Shown here piece by piece: positions 31,337 through 38,995 of a stretch of 64,000 bases of DNA (position 1 is the stretch's first letter; the number at the start of each line of letters is the position of its first letter). The notes under the pieces are model-generated. The model had not been told where the DNA came from. It saw only the letters and a program-made list of their open reading frames with translations, and did no database searches. Both the position numbers and the translations under genes were made by a program. The DNA lies in the NCBI RefSeq assembly GCF_020171945.1, contig NZ_JAIVAP010000006.1, positions 1 to 64,000 of the forward strand. Reading direction: 5' to 3'. Origin of the DNA: Bacillus infantis (GTDB taxonomy: Bacteria; Bacillota; Bacilli; Bacillales; Cytobacillaceae).

Positions 31337-31774
31337 ATGTCAAAAGAGAAACAAAACGACGTAGAACTAATAGAATACGAATTGGCGACCTTCATCCGCA
31401 AGGCAGTCTATCTTGAGCAGTCGGAAAAGAAGATCGGCCAGCTGGAGCGCTCAGCCTATCTGCTGCTCAGACAGCTTGATGAATTCGGCCCAGCCCGCGT
31501 TAAAGAGCTTGCTGAAGCATTTAAGCTTGATATCTCGACATTGTCCAGACAGGCTGCGTCACTCGAATCAAAAGACCTTATCAAGCGCTGTTCCGATCCA
31601 AAGGATGGCAGAGTAAGTGTATTTTCGATTACAGACCTGGGAAAAGAAAAACTGGAAGCAGATATCGCAAACCGAAGGGCCCATTATTACAAGGTTCTAA
31701 AGGACTGGACAGAAGAAGAAAAGGAGATGTTCGGAAAGCTGGTTGTCCGCCTCAATACATCATTCTTTGAGTAG
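31337..31774 (+). CDS. MarR family regulator
   Basis: 145-aa dimeric winged-helix repressor: recognition helix FKLDISTLSRQAASLESKDL, wing CSDPKDGRVSVFSITDLGKE, flanked by dimerisation helices. No cysteine placed like that of OhrR, so it is probably ligand-responsive. ATG 31337 has AGGAGGGG upstream. Divergent from lrgAB, which is its likely target together with its own gene. Confidence 0.88.
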   Translation: MSKEKQNDVELIEYELATFIRKAVYLEQSEKKIGQLERSAYLLLRQLDEFGPARVKELAEAFKLDISTLSRQAASLESKDLIKRCSDPKDGRVSVFSITDLGKEKLEADIANRRAHYYKVLKDWTEEEKEMFGKLVVRLNTSFFE

Positions 31775-31888
31775 GCTTTTAAGATCCGAAGAAAAGTAAG
31801 CGCATCCATATCCGGAGCCGACAGGGAATTTCCATCTGCTTCCCCTTTGATATAATAAGAGAAAAAGAGTGAAAAAAGAGGGAATCTT

Positions 31889-32692
31889 ATGCTTCTTTAT
31901 AAAATATCAGCATACCTGATGCTTGCCGGCCTGATATGCCTGCTTGGCGATGGTATATGGATCATCAGCAGCTATGAAGACCCTGCTCCTTATCCGTTCG
32001 CCGCCTATCTATGGCTCTTTGCCGGAGTTCTTCTTATGCTCATATCTTTTACTTTTATGGAAGTGCTGAAGGGGAAGGCCGGCGGAAGCGATTCAGGCTT
32101 CCCTGGTTCTAAAAGAAAAGATATGAGGGAATATATCCAGCCTTTAGCGGCAAAGGCACAAAACGGAGATAAGCGTATTTGGGCTTTGCTGATTGCCGTG
32201 GTAATCATCCTGGCTGCGGTCTTTTTTGCCTTTCCGGGTTTTCCGCTGCTCGATGTAGTTTTCACGATGATCCCGGCTGCTGCCGGAGCCGGCTTCGTTC
32301 TTTATATGGCGAAAGCCGAGCCGGAGGAAGATGATGAACCAGGCAATGCTTACCGCTGGCTGCGCTTCATTGATTACCGCAGGCATCCGTTCAGCCTCGC
32401 CCTCCTTGTATTTATTCTGATGAACTTGTCTTTGCTTTTATCCAAGAAATACGGAATCAGCCTTGTGATTGGTCAGGAAGGCTACAGCCCTTATGCCACC
32501 TCTCTCAGGACAGAATTCCATCTCAATGCCGCTCTATTGGTGTCCTGTGCCTGCCTGTATATCAACCAGCACGCCCCATTTCTCGGCTTTCATCCAAAAA
32601 ACAGCAGCCATATGGTTGTTGTCGGAGTTCATTTTTTTGAGATTCTGGTCTGTGGTGTCGGATTGTTTGTGCTGATTTTGAGCTGGTTTTAG
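31889..32692 (+). CDS. Hypothetical polytopic membrane protein
   Basis: 267 aa with about seven membrane segments. The loop after the second segment is basic (KGKAGGSDSGFPGSKRKDMR) and a second loop is acidic (AEPEEDDEPGN). Segment LLDVVFTMIPAAAGAGFVLY and the last FFEILVCGVGLFVLILSW are long hydrophobic helices. No family recognised. Single gene with a terminator; the upstream TATAAT-like TGATATAATAAGAG at ~31850 may be its -10. Confidence 0.62.
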   Translation: MLLYKISAYLMLAGLICLLGDGIWIISSYEDPAPYPFAAYLWLFAGVLLMLISFTFMEVLKGKAGGSDSGFPGSKRKDMREYIQPLAAKAQNGDKRIWALLIAVVIILAAVFFAFPGFPLLDVVFTMIPAAAGAGFVLYMAKAEPEEDDEPGNAYRWLRFIDYRRHPFSLALLVFILMNLSLLLSKKYGISLVIGQEGYSPYATSLRTEFHLNAALLVSCACLYINQHAPFLGFHPKNSSHMVVVGVHFFEILVCGVGLFVLILSWF

Positions 32693-32744
32693 GATGCGGT
32701 TTAGTACATACTTGAGTGATTTGCCCTTCAGATCTAAATACTTT

Positions 32745-32793
32745 CAAAGGACTGCAAGCTGCGTTTCATAGCGCCAAGCCTGCAGTTTTTTTA
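32745..32793 (+). terminator. Rho-independent terminator
   Basis: GGACTGCAAGCT...AGCCTGCAGTTTTTTT: ACTGCA(A)GCT pairs with AGC(C)TGCAGT around a GC-rich loop, then seven T. Confidence 0.65.
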
Positions 32794-32795
32794 TG

Positions 32796-32870
32796 TTGAC
32801 TTTCCCTAAAAGATGCAATAAACTAACAAAGTACTCAAATTAAAGTACTTTTAATAAAGTATATAAGTGA
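32796..32870 (+). promoter_or_regulatory. Promoter and repeated AAAGTA motifs before the permease/padR operon
   Basis: TTGACT (32796) and TAAACT (32819) at 17-bp spacing. Downstream, AAAGTACTC, AAAGTACTTT (a perfect palindrome at 32842-32851), AAAGTATAT and AAAGTA recur. PadR regulators bind such AT-rich dyads, and a padR gene ends this operon. Confidence 0.45.
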
Positions 32871-32908
32871 AAGTAATATAAATTTTTACAGAAGGAAGGA
32901 AAGCAACA

Positions 32909-34099
32909 ATGAAATTTACGCAGTTTCTAAAAACACGAGGGGCGATCGCATCGATTTTTATGGGGATTTTTTATGCAGCTGCGATGCTTGGCATCTTTCT
33001 CCCAGGCTATTCTGCGATTCCAGGGAATGTCGATCAAATGCCGATTGCGATAGTGAACGAAGATGCCGGCGCTTATGGTGCCCAGATTGCCGGGCAGCTC
33101 CAGGAGAATCTGCCTTTTAAAGAAATTGAAACAGATATAAGCAATAAGCAGGCCATTAAGGACCTGAATCATAATGACCTGGCTTTAGTCGTGCGGATTC
33201 CGGAAACCTTCTCTGCGGATCTGCAAAAAGGTGAGGGATCGACAGGCATTGATTTTACAATTAATGAAGCCTCGGCCACTACCGTTTCTTCTACTATGAA
33301 ATCTGTCGTCGGTGAAATTAACAACCAGCTGCGCAGCCAGTTCTCACAGCAAACCGCACAGGGTGTCCTGATGAACTTCAATCTGCCGGAAGACCAGGCA
33401 GCGGAGATGGCTAAGAAAATTGAAACAGCTTATAGCGGAAATGTCATATCAATCAATAAGATTCCAGCTGGCATGAATAATAATATGCTGCCGATGTTCC
33501 TGCCGATGGCTGGCTATGTTGGTGCCATGATCGGTGCGATGCAGCTGGTCGCTGCTTTCAGGGAAAGCCGCGGCAAAGCAAGCAAAACCAGGCTGTTCCT
33601 TTATGTGCAATTAACAGCACTCCTGATTGCTGTTGTATCCTCGGCTGTTGCCGTCGGAGTGGCGTATCTGGTCAATGAGCCAAACGGCGATCTGTTCTTC
33701 GGCATAGCCGGACAGCAGATCCTGAACTATATGGTCTGCTTCAACTTCACAGCAGTTCTGATCTTCCTCATCGGGGAAGGCGGAATGGTGTTGAACCTGC
33801 CGATCCTCCTGATGCAGACACTAGCAAATGGCGCTACCATCTCACGGGAAACGATGTATGCTCCATTCCAATGGATGAGCCATATTTCTCCGATGTATTA
33901 TTCCGTCCAGGCTTATATGGCCAATATGTACAGCAGCATCAGCCCAAGCCCATACCTCTGGTCAATGGCCGCAATCGGCGGAGCTGCCATGCTGATCAAT
34001 ATCGCCATTGTTGCATTCCTTCACAAACCGGCGCCAGTCGTGGTTCCAGAGCTTGATTCAGGTGATGCCCTCAAGGCTGCAGGTGAAGTCACCGCCTAG
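32909..34099 (+). CDS. YhgE/Pip-like (DUF3533) ABC-2-type membrane protein
   Basis: 396-aa membrane protein. After the first segment comes an extracellular domain (~30-190: MPIAIVNEDAGAYGAQIAGQ, ALVVRIPETFSADLQKGE), then five segments at the C terminus with GYVGAMIGAMQLVAAFRESR and TISRETMYAPFQWMSHISPM. This is the layout of YhgE/Pip and DUF3533 proteins, ABC-2-related permeases without their own ATPase, implicated in export of lipids or peptides. Cotranscribed with a padR gene, so inducible by an unknown compound. Confidence 0.8.
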   Translation: MKFTQFLKTRGAIASIFMGIFYAAAMLGIFLPGYSAIPGNVDQMPIAIVNEDAGAYGAQIAGQLQENLPFKEIETDISNKQAIKDLNHNDLALVVRIPETFSADLQKGEGSTGIDFTINEASATTVSSTMKSVVGEINNQLRSQFSQQTAQGVLMNFNLPEDQAAEMAKKIETAYSGNVISINKIPAGMNNNMLPMFLPMAGYVGAMIGAMQLVAAFRESRGKASKTRLFLYVQLTALLIAVVSSAVAVGVAYLVNEPNGDLFFGIAGQQILNYMVCFNFTAVLIFLIGEGGMVLNLPILLMQTLANGATISRETMYAPFQWMSHISPMYYSVQAYMANMYSSISPSPYLWSMAAIGGAAMLINIAIVAFLHKPAPVVVPELDSGDALKAAGEVTA

Positions 34100-34144
34100 T
34101 TTTGCTATGATAAGAAGGAGAGTCTTCTTGCAGGAGGATATAAT

Positions 34145-34684
34145 ATGTCCATTCAAATTTTCATCCTAAGCAAACTGATGGAGGATAATAATTATCCGTA
34201 TAAATTAAAAAAACAGCTTTCCGAACCGATCCCGCTCGATCAGCTGAGCGGACTGACGGAAAGCAAGCTGTACTACCATTTCGATACACTGGCGAAGCAG
34301 GGCCTCATTGAGACAGTCGAAATTATCAAAGAGGAACACCGCCCTGATAAGCAGGTGTTTGGCATCACAGCTAAAGGCCGTGAAGAATTGCCGAAGAAAA
34401 TCTACAAGGAATTCGAGAAATCGACCCAAATCGGGGAGATGGTCGTCGCGATTGCCAATATTAAATATGTGGAGCGCGGCAAGGTCATCACCATCCTGGA
34501 AAAAAAGCTGGACGCCATCAAGGCCCGCTGGGAGCAGATCAGCAGCATAGACGCCGAGAAGCATGTCGGCGAGGCACAGCAGAACATCAGAGAATTCATG
34601 GAAGGCTATGTTTCAACCAGGATGGAGCATACGATCTACTGGCTGGAAGAGCTGATCCGGCGGGTGGAGCGGAAGGAAATTTAG
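34145..34684 (+). CDS. PadR family regulator
   Basis: 179-aa repressor: winged helix at ~1-85 (LDQLSGLTESKLYYHFDTLA, KQGLIETVEIIKEEHRPDKQ, FGITAKGREEL) and a C-terminal Vir/PadR-C helical domain ending LEELIRRVERKEI. GCAGGAGGATATAAT precedes the ATG. 45 nt after the permease gene that it probably controls. The large tandem array begins 3 nt after its stop. Confidence 0.88.
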   Translation: MSIQIFILSKLMEDNNYPYKLKKQLSEPIPLDQLSGLTESKLYYHFDTLAKQGLIETVEIIKEEHRPDKQVFGITAKGREELPKKIYKEFEKSTQIGEMVVAIANIKYVERGKVITILEKKLDAIKARWEQISSIDAEKHVGEAQQNIREFMEGYVSTRMEHTIYWLEELIRRVERKEI

Positions 34685-34686
34685 CG

Positions 34687-35213
34687 TTCCAGGAGAGAGC
34701 TGGAGCCACTATTTCAGAGAAAAGCCGGGATAGTGGTTCCAGGTAAGAGAGCTGGAACCACTATTTCAGAGAAAAGCCGGGATAGTGGTTCCAGATGAGA
34801 GAGCTGGAACCACTATTTCAGAGAAAAGCCAGGATAGTGGTTCCAGATGAGAGAGCTGGAACCACTATTTCAGAGAAAAGCCAGGATAGTGGTTCCAGAT
34901 GAGAGAGCTGGAACCACTATTTCAGAGAAAAGCCGGGATAGTGGTTCCAGATGAGAGAGCTGGAACCACTATTTCAGAGAAAAGCCAGGATAGTGGTTCC
35001 AGATGAGAGAGCTGGAGCCACTATCTCAGAGAAAAGCCAGGATAGTGGTTCCAGATGAGAGAGCTGGAGCCACTATTTCAGAGAAAAGCCGGGATAGTGG
35101 TTCTAGATGAGAGAGCTGGAGGCACTATCTCAGAAAAACGCAGGAATAGTGGTTCCAGGTAAGAGAGCTGGAGCCACTATCTCAGGGAAAAGCCGAAATA
35201 ATGGTTCCAGCTA
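34687..35213. repeat. Tandem palindromic array B, ten 52-bp units
   Basis: The motif GCTGGAACCACTATTTC recurs at 34699, 34751, 34803, 34855, 34907, 34959, 35011, 35063, 35115 and 35167, every step exactly 52 bp. The unit has a perfect 13-nt inverted repeat, CTGGAACCACTAT / ATAGTGGTTCCAG, around a 17-nt AGAGAAAAGCC-containing loop; several copies carry one or two changes. There are no variable spacers of CRISPR type, and 52 is not divisible by three, so it is neither CRISPR nor coding. The middle units are nearly identical and the ends diverge. Confidence 0.95.
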
Positions 35214-35271
35214 AGAAAACTCAAAACCCTTCTGTTAAAAAATTGATAAATGCCCCTAAAGATGCCGCACT

Positions 35272-35303
35272 TCAGGCTGCCGACTAAGTCGGCAGCCGTT
35301 TTT
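35272..35303 (+). terminator. Rho-independent terminator
   Basis: GGCTGCCGAC / GTCGGCAGCC perfect stem, TAA loop, TTTTTAT. It closes the transcript that would run from padR through array B. Confidence 0.85.
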
Positions 35304-35391
35304 ATATTGTTAGCTCAAACGTTTCCCGCCGCTTCCTCCCGGGAAAGTTTATAATAAAGGTAAATCCTAAACAATTGACGGGGTGTTAAAA

Positions 35392-36267
35392 ATGGGAGAA
35401 GCGGAATTGGTCCTGGATGCAAAGGCAACACTCGGAGAAGGCCCATGCTGGGACGCTGAAAAGCAGTTATTATACTGGGTGGATATCAAGGAGAAAAAGG
35501 TGAACATCTTCAGCCCGGTCTCCAGAGAAAACCGGGAGATCCAGCTGGATCAGAATATAGGGACGATCGTTCCGAGAAATGCGGAGGAAGCGGCAGTGGC
35601 GTTGGAGGATGGCCTTTATCTTCTTAACCTCGATACAGAGAAGCTCAATTTAATAATAGAATTAGAGAGCGATATTCCCTCTAATCGTTTCAATGACGGC
35701 AAGTGCGATCCTGCCGGCCGGTTCTGGGCAGGTACGATGGATAAGCAGGGTGCAGGTGCTGAAGGGTCGCTGTACTGTCTGGATACTGATAAGCAAGTTG
35801 AGAAAAAGTTGGATCAGCTTGGCATTTCGAATGGCCTCGCTTGGTCACCGGATAACAGATTCATGTATTTTATCGATACACCAACAAAAGAAATCAGCCG
35901 CTTTGATTTTGACCTCGGAACGGGGGCGATTGAAAATCGCACTGAAATCATCAGCTTCCCGGAAGGAGACGGTGCGCCAGACGGGATGACAATTGATGGA
36001 GAGGGAATGCTGTGGATTGCCCACTATGGCGGCGGCAAGGTATCCAGATGGAATCCTCATACAGGTAAGAGGCTGTCAGAAATAAAGGTCCCTGCCAGAA
36101 ATGTGACCTGCTGTACATTTGGGGGCGAGGACCTAAAGGACTTGTACATCACCACTGCAAGAGATGGGCTGAACGAAGAGCAGCTGAATGAGTATCCATT
36201 GTCAGGCGGGCTGTTCAGGGTAAAAACGGATGTGAAGGGAAGTCCGGCTTATTCTTATAAAGGTTAA
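35392..36267 (+). CDS. SMP-30/gluconolactonase/LRE family protein
   Basis: 291-aa six-bladed beta-propeller hydrolase acting on sugar lactones. Metal ligands of the family are visible: LGEGPCWD (Glu in GEGP), NRFNDGKCDPAGRFWAGTMD (Asn-Asp), ISNGLAWSPD (Asn) and DGAPDGMTIDGEG (Asp-Gly). Start taken at ATG 35392 after GGGGTG; an in-frame GTG at 35383 lies within that site. Monocistronic. The physiological lactone is unknown. Confidence 0.88.
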   Translation: MGEAELVLDAKATLGEGPCWDAEKQLLYWVDIKEKKVNIFSPVSRENREIQLDQNIGTIVPRNAEEAAVALEDGLYLLNLDTEKLNLIIELESDIPSNRFNDGKCDPAGRFWAGTMDKQGAGAEGSLYCLDTDKQVEKKLDQLGISNGLAWSPDNRFMYFIDTPTKEISRFDFDLGTGAIENRTEIISFPEGDGAPDGMTIDGEGMLWIAHYGGGKVSRWNPHTGKRLSEIKVPARNVTCCTFGGEDLKDLYITTARDGLNEEQLNEYPLSGGLFRVKTDVKGSPAYSYKG

Positions 36268-36271
36268 AATC

Positions 36272-36299
36272 TGAGCTGCCATGAAGGCAGCTTTTTTTA
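36272..36299 (+). terminator. Rho-independent terminator
   Basis: GAGCTGCC / GGCAGCTT stem, ATGAA loop, T-run, after the SMP-30 gene. Confidence 0.85.
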
Positions 36300-36330
36300 A
36301 TTTTCCAGCCTCTTAGCAACTATATAAGCA

Positions 36331-36397
36331 TCTTAATGATTCTTAATAAATTCCCTAAGAAATTCTTCAGGTTTTGAATTTATGCTAAAGGTATAAA
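36331..36397 (+). promoter_or_regulatory. Candidate response-regulator direct repeats and -10
   Basis: TCTTAATGAT, TCTTAATAAA, TTCCCTAAGA and TTCTTCAG follow each other at about 10-11-bp steps (36331, 36341, 36351, 36363). A TATAAA (36392) lies downstream with no matching -35. Repeats of helical period in front of a two-component operon suggest autoregulation by its OmpR-type regulator. Confidence 0.4.
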
Positions 36398-36420
36398 TTC
36401 GACAAATGGAGTGAAGCGAA

Positions 36421-36993
36421 ATGAAGGGGCATGTATTTCTGCAGCAATATTTGAAGCATCCAAGAAACGTTGGGGCACTCTTGCCCAGCTCCAGCTATCT
36501 GGCTGAAAAGATGGTCAGTGATCCAGCATTCCGGAGCGCTAGATTGATTGTTGAGTATGGCCCTGGAACAGGCGTGTTCACCAAAAAGATCCTGGAAAAC
36601 AGAAACCCCGATGCCACCGTCCTGGTGATCGAGAACAACTTGGAATTTTATTCTTTGCTGAAGGAAAAATATAAGAACGAAGAAAATCTGATCATTGTTA
36701 ACGGGTCGGCAGAGAAGGTAGATTTTTATATTGAGTGGCACGGTCTTGGAAAGATAGATTTTGTCATCTCCGGACTGCCCTTTGCAAGTTTGCCTGAGCC
36801 TGTGTCCCATGCTATCTTAAATAACACCAGAAAGCTGCTGGGATCTGACGGGCATTTTATCACCTTTCAATATACAAGGCTGAAAAAAGCATATATAGAG
36901 CAATTCTTTAAGAATATAGACATTAAACGGGAGTACCGCAATTTTCCGCCGGCTTATGTAATGAGCTGCAGCAACGATAAACAAGAAGTATGA
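36421..36993 (+). CDS. COG3963-type SAM methyltransferase (phospholipid/rRNA-adenine-like)
   Basis: 190-aa SAM-dependent methyltransferase. The N terminus HVFLQQYLKHPRNVGALLPS is typical of COG3963 (phospholipid N-methyltransferase-like) proteins, which are related to KsgA-type rRNA dimethylases. SAM motif I is VEYGPGTGVFTKKIL, then VLVIENN and DFVISGLPFASLP where KsgA has NxPY. First gene of a three-gene operon with a two-component system. In Bacillus such operons may respond to envelope-active compounds; that is inference. Confidence 0.78.
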   Translation: MKGHVFLQQYLKHPRNVGALLPSSSYLAEKMVSDPAFRSARLIVEYGPGTGVFTKKILENRNPDATVLVIENNLEFYSLLKEKYKNEENLIIVNGSAEKVDFYIEWHGLGKIDFVISGLPFASLPEPVSHAILNNTRKLLGSDGHFITFQYTRLKKAYIEQFFKNIDIKREYRNFPPAYVMSCSNDKQEV

Positions 36994-36999
36994 TGGGAT

Positions 37000-37695
37000 G
37001 TGTTACGGGTGGATGGCCATATTTTAATCGTGGATGATGATAAAGAAATCAGGCATCTGATTTCGGTCTATCTGGAAAATGAAGGGCTGGAGACAAGCCA
37101 GGCAGAGAACGCGCTGGACGCTTTAGGCAAGCTGGAAGAGCAGGCATTCGATTTGATCATCCTGGATATCATGATGCCGGAAATGGATGGCATAGAAGCA
37201 TGCATGAAAATCAGGGAAGAACAGCATATGCCGATCATCATGCTCTCGGCGAAATCGGAGGATATGGACAAAATCCAAGGGTTGACCTCTGGGGCAGACG
37301 ATTATATGTCAAAGCCGTTCAACCCTCTCGAGCTGATCGCAAGGGTCAAATCCCATTTGAGAAGATACAAGAAATACAATACAGAATCGGAAGCAGAAAA
37401 AAATGTGATTGTGATTGGCAGCCTGGAGATCAATACAGATACAAGGCTGGTGTATGCAGGCGGAAAAGAGATCAGGCTCACCCCGAAGGAATTTGACATT
37501 CTGGAGCTGCTGGCGAGGAATAAAGGCATCGTTATGAGTGTCAGCAAGATTTATGAATCTGTCTGGAAAGAAGACCTGCTGAAATCAGACAATACGGTCA
37601 TGGTCCATATTACAAAAATCAGGGAGAAAATCGAGGAAGATTCCAAGCATCCGATCTATATCAAAACCATCTGGGGAGTGGGATACAAGATATGA
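37000..37695 (+). CDS. OmpR/VanR-type response regulator
   Basis: 231-aa regulator: receiver domain ~5-120 with phosphoacceptor Asp56 (LIILDIMMPEMDG), conserved Thr/Ser and Lys (MSKPFNP), then an OmpR-like winged helix ~130-230 (RLTPKEFDILELLARNKGIV, VMVHITKIREKIEED, KTIWGVGYKI). The GTG at 37000 has a weak ribosome-binding site; GTG 37009 is an alternative. The histidine kinase gene overlaps its stop by 4 nt. Confidence 0.92.
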   Translation: MLRVDGHILIVDDDKEIRHLISVYLENEGLETSQAENALDALGKLEEQAFDLIILDIMMPEMDGIEACMKIREEQHMPIIMLSAKSEDMDKIQGLTSGADDYMSKPFNPLELIARVKSHLRRYKKYNTESEAEKNVIVIGSLEINTDTRLVYAGGKEIRLTPKEFDILELLARNKGIVMSVSKIYESVWKEDLLKSDNTVMVHITKIREKIEEDSKHPIYIKTIWGVGYKI

Positions 37696-38759
37696 TGCTG
37701 AAAAACAGGCTGTTTTTTAAACTTCTGGGATCTATCGCCATCAGCTTTGCAGCATCTTTCCTGGTGATGGTTGTGCTTTCTCAAATGATTTTCAGGATGT
37801 ATGATGTTAAGTTTCTGACTGAGCTGAGTGTGCCGATTTACAATGTCACCATGTTCCTGTTCTTTTCCATAATTATTTTAAGCTTCATTCTTGTTTTCCT
37901 TTTGCTGGTACGCAAGAAGATTTTCTATTTGAAAATGATCAGCGATCGTGTCCAGGAAATAGCTGGAGGACAGCTGGGCCTGACGATCAATATCAAAGGG
38001 AAGGATGAACTATCCCAGCTCGCCGGTAATATCAATTTTATGTCCAAGGAGCTTGAGAGCAGATTCGAGCATGAACGTAGCCTTGAGAACGCCAAGAATG
38101 AACTGATCACCAATGTTTCCCATGATTTAAGGACGCCGTTAACCTCGATTATCGGCTATCTTGATCTCTTGAGAAAAGGGCAATACCAGGACACCACAGA
38201 ATTAAAGGAGTATCTGGAAACTACTTACTCGAAGTCGCAAAGGCTGAAAACATTGATGAATGAATTACTGGAATACACGCGGCTGGCCAGTCCTGATGTT
38301 CTCTTGAATATGGATAAGATTGACCTCTCGGCATTATTGAGGCAGATGGCCGGCGAGTATATGCCTATCATGGAACGGGAGCAGCTTACCGTTGATTCAT
38401 CTATTGCAGAAGAGCCTGTCCAGATTTTGATGGACGTGGAAATGATGGTCCGAGTCTATGAAAATCTTTTCTCGAACAGTATAAAATACAGCACGAAGCC
38501 GTCTTCAATAGAAATCTTTCTGGATGCCGAGGGTTCCAGGGCCGTGCTGAAAATCTCCAATAGGACGGATAAGCCTCCTGTTGCCGACTTGAATCAATTA
38601 TTCGACCGGTTTGTCACAGGAGAAAAAGCGAGAACAGAAAACCAGGGAACCGGCCTTGGGCTGGCCATATCGAAAAGGATCGTCGAGCTGCATGGCGGAA
38701 GGATTTATGCGGAATACGCAGAGGGCTGGATGACGGTTGTGGTGGAGCATCAGATATAG
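37692..38759 (+). CDS. Sensor histidine kinase (VanS-like)
   Basis: 355-aa membrane kinase. Two membrane helices (~10-33 and ~52-74) enclose an extracellular loop of only about 18 residues, so it probably senses signals at or within the membrane. HAMP domain ~75-125, phosphoacceptor His144 in NVSHDLRTPLTSIIG, then the HATPase domain with NLFSNSIKYS (N box) and GTGLGLAISKRIVELHGG (G2 box). Cognate partner of the regulator encoded just upstream. Confidence 0.92.
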   Translation: MMLKNRLFFKLLGSIAISFAASFLVMVVLSQMIFRMYDVKFLTELSVPIYNVTMFLFFSIIILSFILVFLLLVRKKIFYLKMISDRVQEIAGGQLGLTINIKGKDELSQLAGNINFMSKELESRFEHERSLENAKNELITNVSHDLRTPLTSIIGYLDLLRKGQYQDTTELKEYLETTYSKSQRLKTLMNELLEYTRLASPDVLLNMDKIDLSALLRQMAGEYMPIMEREQLTVDSSIAEEPVQILMDVEMMVRVYENLFSNSIKYSTKPSSIEIFLDAEGSRAVLKISNRTDKPPVADLNQLFDRFVTGEKARTENQGTGLGLAISKRIVELHGGRIYAEYAEGWMTVVVEHQI

Positions 38760-38760
38760 G

Positions 38761-38797
38761 AAAGCTTATGGGCTGTAAAGGCTCATAAGCTTTTTTA
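38761..38797 (+). terminator. Rho-independent terminator
   Basis: AAGCTTATG(GG) / CTCATAAGCTT stem followed by TTTTTA. Confidence 0.8.
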
Positions 38798-38802
38798 TTG
38801 CC

Positions 38803-38868
38803 CTCTGACCCAAAAAAAAGAGAACCAGAGGGTTCCATTATAGAAACTGTCCCCATTATCCTGGCAAA
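38803..38868. repeat. Possible REP-like relic (copy 9)
   Basis: CTCTGACCCAAAAAA, GAGAACCAGAGGGTTCC and AACTGTCCCC recall fragments of the 5-15 kb elements. Heavily degenerate. Confidence 0.25.
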
Positions 38869-38878
38869 AAAGATTGTG

Positions 38879-38955
38879 TTGACAAACTTGTATATATAAG
38901 TTAAATTCTAAGAGAGCTCAGCATTTGTATATACAAGTTAATGAAAGCGCTATTA
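38879..38955 (+). promoter_or_regulatory. tre promoter with two TreR operators and a cre site
   Basis: TTGACA (38879) and TAAATT (38902) at 17 bp. TreR-type palindromes CTTGTATATATAAG (within 38885-38902, in the spacer) and TTGTATATACAAG (38925-38937) flank the start site, 38 bp centre to centre. TGAAAGCGCTATTA (38942-38955) fits the CcpA cre consensus. Expected behaviour: induced by trehalose-6-phosphate, repressed by glucose. Confidence 0.85.
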
Positions 38956-38995
38956 TATCTTTTATGTGCTGATTATAAAATATGGGGGAATACCT

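Noticed and set aside
34687-35213. CRISPR array
   Set aside because: The whole 52-bp period is repeated; there are no unique spacers, and no cas genes are nearby.
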